DNA of 35,806 nt from CAYOHP01 sp964403795 [NCBI: uncultured bacterium] (GTDB taxonomy: Bacteria > Muiribacteriota > UBA6191 > CAZXTJ01), in NCBI GenBank assembly GCA_964403795.1, contig CAYOHP010000048.1, positions 1 to 35,806 of the forward strand, written 5' to 3'. The notes under the pieces were generated by a model. The model was not told where the DNA came from and did not search any database. It saw nothing but the letters and a program-made list of their open reading frames with translations. Made by a program: the position numbers and the translations under genes. Positions 33,098-35,806 of this stretch are shown here, piece by piece; position 1 is the first letter of the stretch; the number at the start of each line of letters is the position of its first letter.

Positions 33098-33198
33098 GGT
33101 CGGCAGCTCGGGCGCAGCCGAAGCGCCCCGGGTTCACCCCGGGGGAGCCGCGGAGGCGCTGCCCGACCGCGAGCGAACCCACTGGGGTGAGCTGCAGA
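33098..33198 (+). repeat. Palindromic dispersed repeat, copy 3
   Basis: Outer arms GGTCGGCAGC (33098-33107) and GCTGCCCGACC (33158-33168) pair with one bulge, although their sequence differs from the arms of copy 2. The inner hairpin CCCCGGG-ttca-CCCCGGGG is shared. The right end has ACCC-ACTG-GGGT (33177-33188) then GAGCTGCAGA. The TGCAGA end stops 4 bases short of the TAG of the 56-residue minus-strand gene. Confidence 0.8.
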
Positions 33199-33202
33199 AG
33201 GG

Positions 33203-33373
33203 CTAGTGCGGGACCAGCTCGCCGATCCAGACGCCTCGACCCCGGTCGTCGTCGCGGCCAGGGCGCTCTTCTTCGGCCTCGGGACCGCGGTCCCCCTCGG
33301 TGGCGGGCTCGGGTTCGTCGTCGACGATCTCGAGGAAGACCCGACCGTCGATGATGACCTCGCGATAGCGCAT
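33203..33373 (-). CDS. Small acidic protein (56 residues), unknown
   Basis: The product starts MRYREVIIDGRVFLEIVDDE, a beta-hairpin-like beginning, and continues into a highly charged Glu/Asp/Arg tail ending GRGVWIGELVPH. It has no recognised family. Reality is supported by GGGAGG 6 bases before ATG 33373 and by a good sigma-70-like promoter at 33433-33460. It follows the cyclophilin gene on the same strand but is separated from it by a terminator, so it appears to be its own transcription unit. Repeat copy 3 begins 4 bases after its stop. Confidence 0.6.
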   Translation of the reverse strand: MRYREVIIDGRVFLEIVDDEPEPATEGDRGPEAEEERPGRDDDRGRGVWIGELVPH

Positions 33374-33432
33374 CGCCGCCTCCCGACCCGAGGATACCGG
33401 CAAGGTCCGGGATCCTGTCCGCCTCACTCCTG

Positions 33433-33460
33433 AGTTTAGCCTCCGGGGCGGCTTCGTCAA
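33433..33460 (-). promoter_or_regulatory. Sigma-70-like promoter for the 56-residue gene
   Basis: On the minus strand TTGACG (33460-33455) and TAAACT (33438-33433) are separated by 16 bases. Start of transcription is predicted near 33426, giving a leader of about 50 bases before ATG 33373. AT-rich hexamers are rare in this DNA, which makes the match more convincing. Confidence 0.55.
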
Positions 33461-33472
33461 TCCTGGAGCGGC

Positions 33473-33494
33473 AAAACGGCCGTCTTCACGGCCG
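33473..33494 (-). terminator. Intrinsic terminator of the cyclophilin gene
   Basis: On the minus strand CGGCCGT-GAAG-ACGGCCG (33494-33477) is a perfect 7-bp stem with a tetraloop, followed by TTTTG. It starts 27 bases after the cyclophilin stop. This is the clearest rho-independent terminator in the window. Confidence 0.75.
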
Positions 33495-33521
33495 AGGTAC
33501 GCCCGATTCCAGGCCCCCGGT

Positions 33522-34292
33522 TCAGAGCTTCTTCACCTGATAGGGGTGGGCCCGCTTGCGGAGGACGGTCATGCTCTCGATGACGACGTCCTTCTTGGGC
33601 CGGTCGGGGGGACTGCCGCCGGGACCGGAGGTCGGGGTGGCTCCGATCGCGGTGATCACGTCGAGTCCCTCCACCACCCTCCCGAACACGGCATGGCGAC
33701 CGTCGAGGTGGGGGGTGGGCACGAGGGTGACGAAGAACTGGCTCCCATTGGTATTGGGTCCCGAGTTCGCCATCGAGAGGATCCCAGGGCCCGTGTGCTT
33801 CTTGCTGGAGATCTCGTCCCGGAACCGATAGCCGGGACCGCCGGTGCCGTCGTCGCCGGGGTTGTCGTCCTTGGAGTTGGGATCGCCGCCCTGGATCATG
33901 AAGCGGGGGATGACCCGGTGGAACTTGGTCCCGGCGAAGAACCCCTTCTCGGTCAGCTCGACGAAATTGGCGACGGTGTTGGGGGCGTCGTCCTCGAAGA
34001 GCTCCAGTTTCACGGTTCCGAAGTTGGTCTTCATCTCGATCTGGGGCAGGGGCTCCCCCTGGGCGGCCTCGACCAACGTGGACCCCGCCTGGGTCCCTTC
34101 GATCTCGCCCTCGGGGAACTGGTAGAGCTCGCCTCCGCCGGACCGGACGGTCACGAAACCGTCCCGCCGGATCACGGTGCCCTCGAGGCTCCGCCCGTCC
34201 TTGAGCCGGACGGTATCCGCCCGGAGCGGGGTGCCGGGGATGGTTGCGAGCAGCAGGGCGAAGATCCAGGACGTCCAGGCGGATCGCTTCAC
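33522..34292 (-). CDS. Exported cyclophilin-type peptidyl-prolyl cis-trans isomerase with small N-terminal beta domain
   Basis: A 256-residue exported PPIase. The signal peptide (about 1-25: SAWTSWIFALLLATIPGTPLRA) is followed by a 50-residue beta module (DTVRLKDGRSLEGTVIRRDG to YQFPEGEIEG) like an SH3/Sm-type barrel, seen ahead of other exported domains in some bacteria. Cyclophilin covers about 85-250: FHRVIPRFMIQGGD (124-137, with R126 as the catalytic Arg), GSQFFVTL, HLDGRHAVFGRVVEGLDV. It would catalyse prolyl isomerisation in the periplasm. GTG 34292 has GGGAGGAG 5 bases upstream; an upstream TTG (34352) is less likely. Confidence 0.92.
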   Translation of the reverse strand: MKRSAWTSWIFALLLATIPGTPLRADTVRLKDGRSLEGTVIRRDGFVTVRSGGGELYQFPEGEIEGTQAGSTLVEAAQGEPLPQIEMKTNFGTVKLELFEDDAPNTVANFVELTEKGFFAGTKFHRVIPRFMIQGGDPNSKDDNPGDDGTGGPGYRFRDEISSKKHTGPGILSMANSGPNTNGSQFFVTLVPTPHLDGRHAVFGRVVEGLDVITAIGATPTSGPGGSPPDRPKKDVVIESMTVLRKRAHPYQVKKL

Positions 34293-34416
34293 GAGGCTCC
34301 TCCCGAGATTCGGTCGCTTCCACCCTAGCGCAGCCCGGTGGAGGGCGTGCAAGGCCCGAGAGGTGGCATCTCTTCGGGTGGACTCCCCGGGATGGGCCCG
34401 GTAGGCTGCCGCCCGG

Positions 34417-35205
34417 ATGGAGACCTCGGCATCCGCGTTTCCGCTCCTGGCCTCCCGCCTCGCCCTGGGCGAGGGCTCGGTCGAGTGCCTCCTCCTGTCC
34501 TCCCTGCCGGGGCTGGCTCCCGGTCACCGGTGGATCCTGGACAAGCTGGGCCGTCCCGTCTCGGATGCGCTTCCGGACTTCCTGTCGGACGCCCTCCGGG
34601 AGGCCGCCCTCGGGCTTGGCCCGGGTCGCCGGGTGGGTCGGGTGGAGGTTCCCGGGCCCGATGGGACCACGGTCGAGGTCTACCTGGAGCGGTGGGTACC
34701 GGAGCCCCGGGTCCTGGTCCTGGGTGGCGGTCACGTCGGGCGTTCCCTGGTCACCGCCCTCCGGGATCTCGGGTTCCGGATCCTGGTGGCGGAGGACCGG
34801 CCGTACTTCGCTCGCCCCGAGCGGTTCGAGGGCACGGTCGGAATCGTCGAGGGAGCGCTGGCGGGTGCCGCGGAACGGATCGACCTGGGCAGCGAGGACT
34901 ACGCGGTGATCGTCACCCGGGGCCACCGGGAGGACCTGGATTGCCTCCGATCCTGCCTGGCCCGGAGGCCTCGCTACCTGGGGCTCCTGGGGAGCCGCCG
35001 CAAGCTCCGGGAATTCCGGCGGGTGCTCGCCGGGGAAGGCGTGGCCGGGGAGCTCCTGGATCGGGTCCGATGCCCGGTCGGGCTCCCGATCGGAGCCGAG
35101 ACGCCAGCCGAGATCGCGGTCGCGGTGGCCGCCGAGCTGGTGGCGGTACGGGCCGGCCGGGATCCTCGATCCCGCGAAGACAAATGCCCTCAGGACGGGG
35201 CCTGA
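34417..35205 (+). CDS. xdhC: XdhC/CoxF-family molybdenum-enzyme maturation factor
   Basis: A 262-residue protein of the XdhC family, which delivers sulfurated molybdenum cofactor to xanthine-dehydrogenase-type enzymes. The Rossmann part has VLVLGGGHVGRSLVTALRDLGF and VAEDRPYFARPERF; the C-terminal signature is RYLGLLGSRRKLREF and PVGLPIGAETPAEIAVAVAAEL. The N-terminal region is short and lacks the usual XdhC_CoxI opening motif. No molybdenum hydroxylase gene is in view, so its client is probably encoded elsewhere or to the right. It diverges from the cyclophilin gene. Confidence 0.9.
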   Translation: METSASAFPLLASRLALGEGSVECLLLSSLPGLAPGHRWILDKLGRPVSDALPDFLSDALREAALGLGPGRRVGRVEVPGPDGTTVEVYLERWVPEPRVLVLGGGHVGRSLVTALRDLGFRILVAEDRPYFARPERFEGTVGIVEGALAGAAERIDLGSEDYAVIVTRGHREDLDCLRSCLARRPRYLGLLGSRRKLREFRRVLAGEGVAGELLDRVRCPVGLPIGAETPAEIAVAVAAELVAVRAGRDPRSREDKCPQDGA

Positions 35206-35219
35206 AACCGTCGATGGGG

Positions 35220-35244
35220 TTCCTGGAGGTTCTCTCCTCCGGAA
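35220..35244. other. Hairpin downstream of xdhC
   Basis: TTCC-t-GGAGG (35220-35229) pairs with CCTCC-GGAA (35236-35244) around a TTCTCT loop, with one bulged base. It begins 14 bases after the xdhC stop and has no T-run. It could be a weak attenuator or could hide the GGAGG from ribosomes. Confidence 0.3.
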
Positions 35245-35257
35245 GACGAGGTGCAGG

Positions 35258-35440
35258 GTGAGCGTGCGTGAACCCCGACGGAGCGCGCCCGGCAATTCCC
35301 TGAAGCGGGCCGAGGTCCGCCGGGGCGACGGCCATCGGCGGTCGCCGGACGGACTCGCCCTGTCGATCGAGGTGCGCGGGCCTCGTCCCAGCGACGGCGA
35401 TCGGCAGTCGCCGCGGCGCCTGGCGGAGATCCTGGTCTGA
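35258..35440 (+). CDS. Small basic protein (60 residues), doubtful
   Basis: Starts at GTG 35258 (SVREPRRSAPGNSLKRAEV) and ends at TGA 35438-35440. Third positions are mostly G or C, as in real genes here, and it is spaced like an operon member between xdhC and the next gene. It contains two near-copies of a 22-base stretch (35325-35346 and 35391-35412), giving related DGHRRSP and DGDRQSP peptides. There is no convincing ribosome site and no family match, so it may be spurious. Confidence 0.35.
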   Translation: MSVREPRRSAPGNSLKRAEVRRGDGHRRSPDGLALSIEVRGPRPSDGDRQSPRRLAEILV

Positions 35441-35499
35441 AGACTTTCCCTGGAGTGGCGTGGATCGGCCCGGGGACGACCGGGCGGAGCGGATAGACG

Positions 35500-35736
35500 A
35501 TGAGCGGTTCCATCAAGGGCAACGGATGCGGGGATACCCCCTCGCAGGCAGGTCGGACTCCCGACGACGAGGCCGATCTCGAGGCCTACCAGGAGCTCAT
35601 GGGGGAGGAAGACGAGATCGACGTCTTCTTCATCCTCCCGGCCCTGGCCCAGTCCCCGGAGGTCTGCGAGGATCCCGGCGTGACCGTCCTACGGGTCGCC
35701 GGGCTCCCCGAAGAGGGAACCGCCTGGGTGCACTAA
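35500..35736 (+). CDS. Small acidic protein (78 residues), unknown
   Basis: Begins MSGSIKGNGCGDTPSQAGRT, then an acidic helix (DDEADLEAYQELMGEEDEID), a hydrophobic strand (VFFILPALAQS) and a beta-like ending (VTVLRVAGLPEEGTAWVH). Codon use is typical of the window. ATG 35500 has GCGGAGCGG about 10 bases upstream. Repeat copy 4 starts 5 bases after the stop, the same arrangement as for the small acidic gene at 33203-33373. No function can be assigned. Confidence 0.6.
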   Translation: MSGSIKGNGCGDTPSQAGRTPDDEADLEAYQELMGEEDEIDVFFILPALAQSPEVCEDPGVTVLRVAGLPEEGTAWVH

Positions 35737-35741
35737 TTCAG

Positions 35742-35806
35742 TCTGCAGCTCGCCCGCGAGGGGCTCGCTCGCGGTCGGACTCCGCCTGCGCTGCTCCCCC
35801 GGGCGT
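35742..35806 (-). repeat. Palindromic dispersed repeat, copy 4 (cut by window end)
   Basis: Reverse-complement copy: TCTGCAGCTC opens it, followed by the small hairpin GCCC-gcgag-GGGC (35752-35764), the GCTCGCTCGCGGTCGG block shared with copy 3, and GCTCCCCCGGG before the window ends. In the sense of the other copies it ends in GAGCTGCAGA. The rest lies outside the window. Confidence 0.75.

Noticed and set aside
30441-33206. A 921-codon open frame antisense to alaS
   Set aside because: Long antisense frames are expected in very G+C-rich DNA; its protein is low-complexity and matches nothing, while the opposite strand encodes a complete AlaRS.
27449-35806. The four repeats as a CRISPR array
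   Set aside because: They are far apart, irregularly spaced, in both orientations and about 100 bases long, and no cas gene is present.

Overview
The window is a gene-dense stretch of chromosome from a very G+C-rich bacterium (roughly 68-70% by eye; third codon positions are almost all G or C, and GTG starts are common). About 32 protein genes are packed with gaps mostly under 100 bases, many joined by 4-base stop/start overlaps. A transmembrane Hanks-type kinase, FecR-like and TPR-type exported proteins, a lipoprotein cytochrome c and MqnA (futalosine menaquinone route) point to a free-living, respiring, possibly planctomycete-like or other deep-branching Gram-negative lineage; that placement is inference. 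No tRNA, rRNA, CRISPR array, transposase or phage gene was recognised.

Layout. 1-6604: the tail of a beta-ureidopropionase (+) faces a five-gene minus-strand operon (two exported proteins, dihydropyrimidinase, a Ser/Thr kinase, an exported HAD phosphatase), so the last two steps of reductive pyrimidine breakdown lie on either side of the kinase. 6721-9110: lipoprotein cytochrome, a lytic-transglycosylase-like protein and a SerB-like HAD phosphatase. 9120-12266 (-): MDR oxidoreductase, an exported unknown, and an alkyltransferase-glycosylase fusion for DNA alkylation repair. 12410-16141: a GIY-YIG-like/receiver fusion, then a divergent pair of acidic membrane and exported TPR proteins. 16168-20286 (-): thioesterase, flippase-like membrane protein, TrpRS and an FAD oxidoreductase, largely coupled. 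20359-27441 (+): repeat-rich exported protein, an unusual Amidase_3, an SAMHD1-like HD hydrolase, a FecR/Ig/zinc-ribbon membrane protein and fumarase C. 27939-34292: MqnA, a STAS protein, a membrane protein, AlaRS, a 56-residue acidic protein and a periplasmic cyclophilin. 34417-35736 (+): XdhC and two small unknown genes.

The strongest unexplained signal is non-coding: a roughly 100-110 base palindromic element present four times (27449-27558, 27676-27784, 33098-33198, and inverted at 35742 to the window edge). All four share a TGCAGA end preceded by a small hairpin whose arms change together between copies, and in every copy that end faces the 3' end of a gene. Two copies directly follow small acidic genes. 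The 497-base gap between fumC and mqnA holds two of the copies plus further nested hairpins. Protein-level oddities are the Ogt-AlkA fusion, the GIY-YIG-like/receiver fusion, the enlarged amidase and a short acidic motif (LDDFD) shared by unrelated exported proteins.
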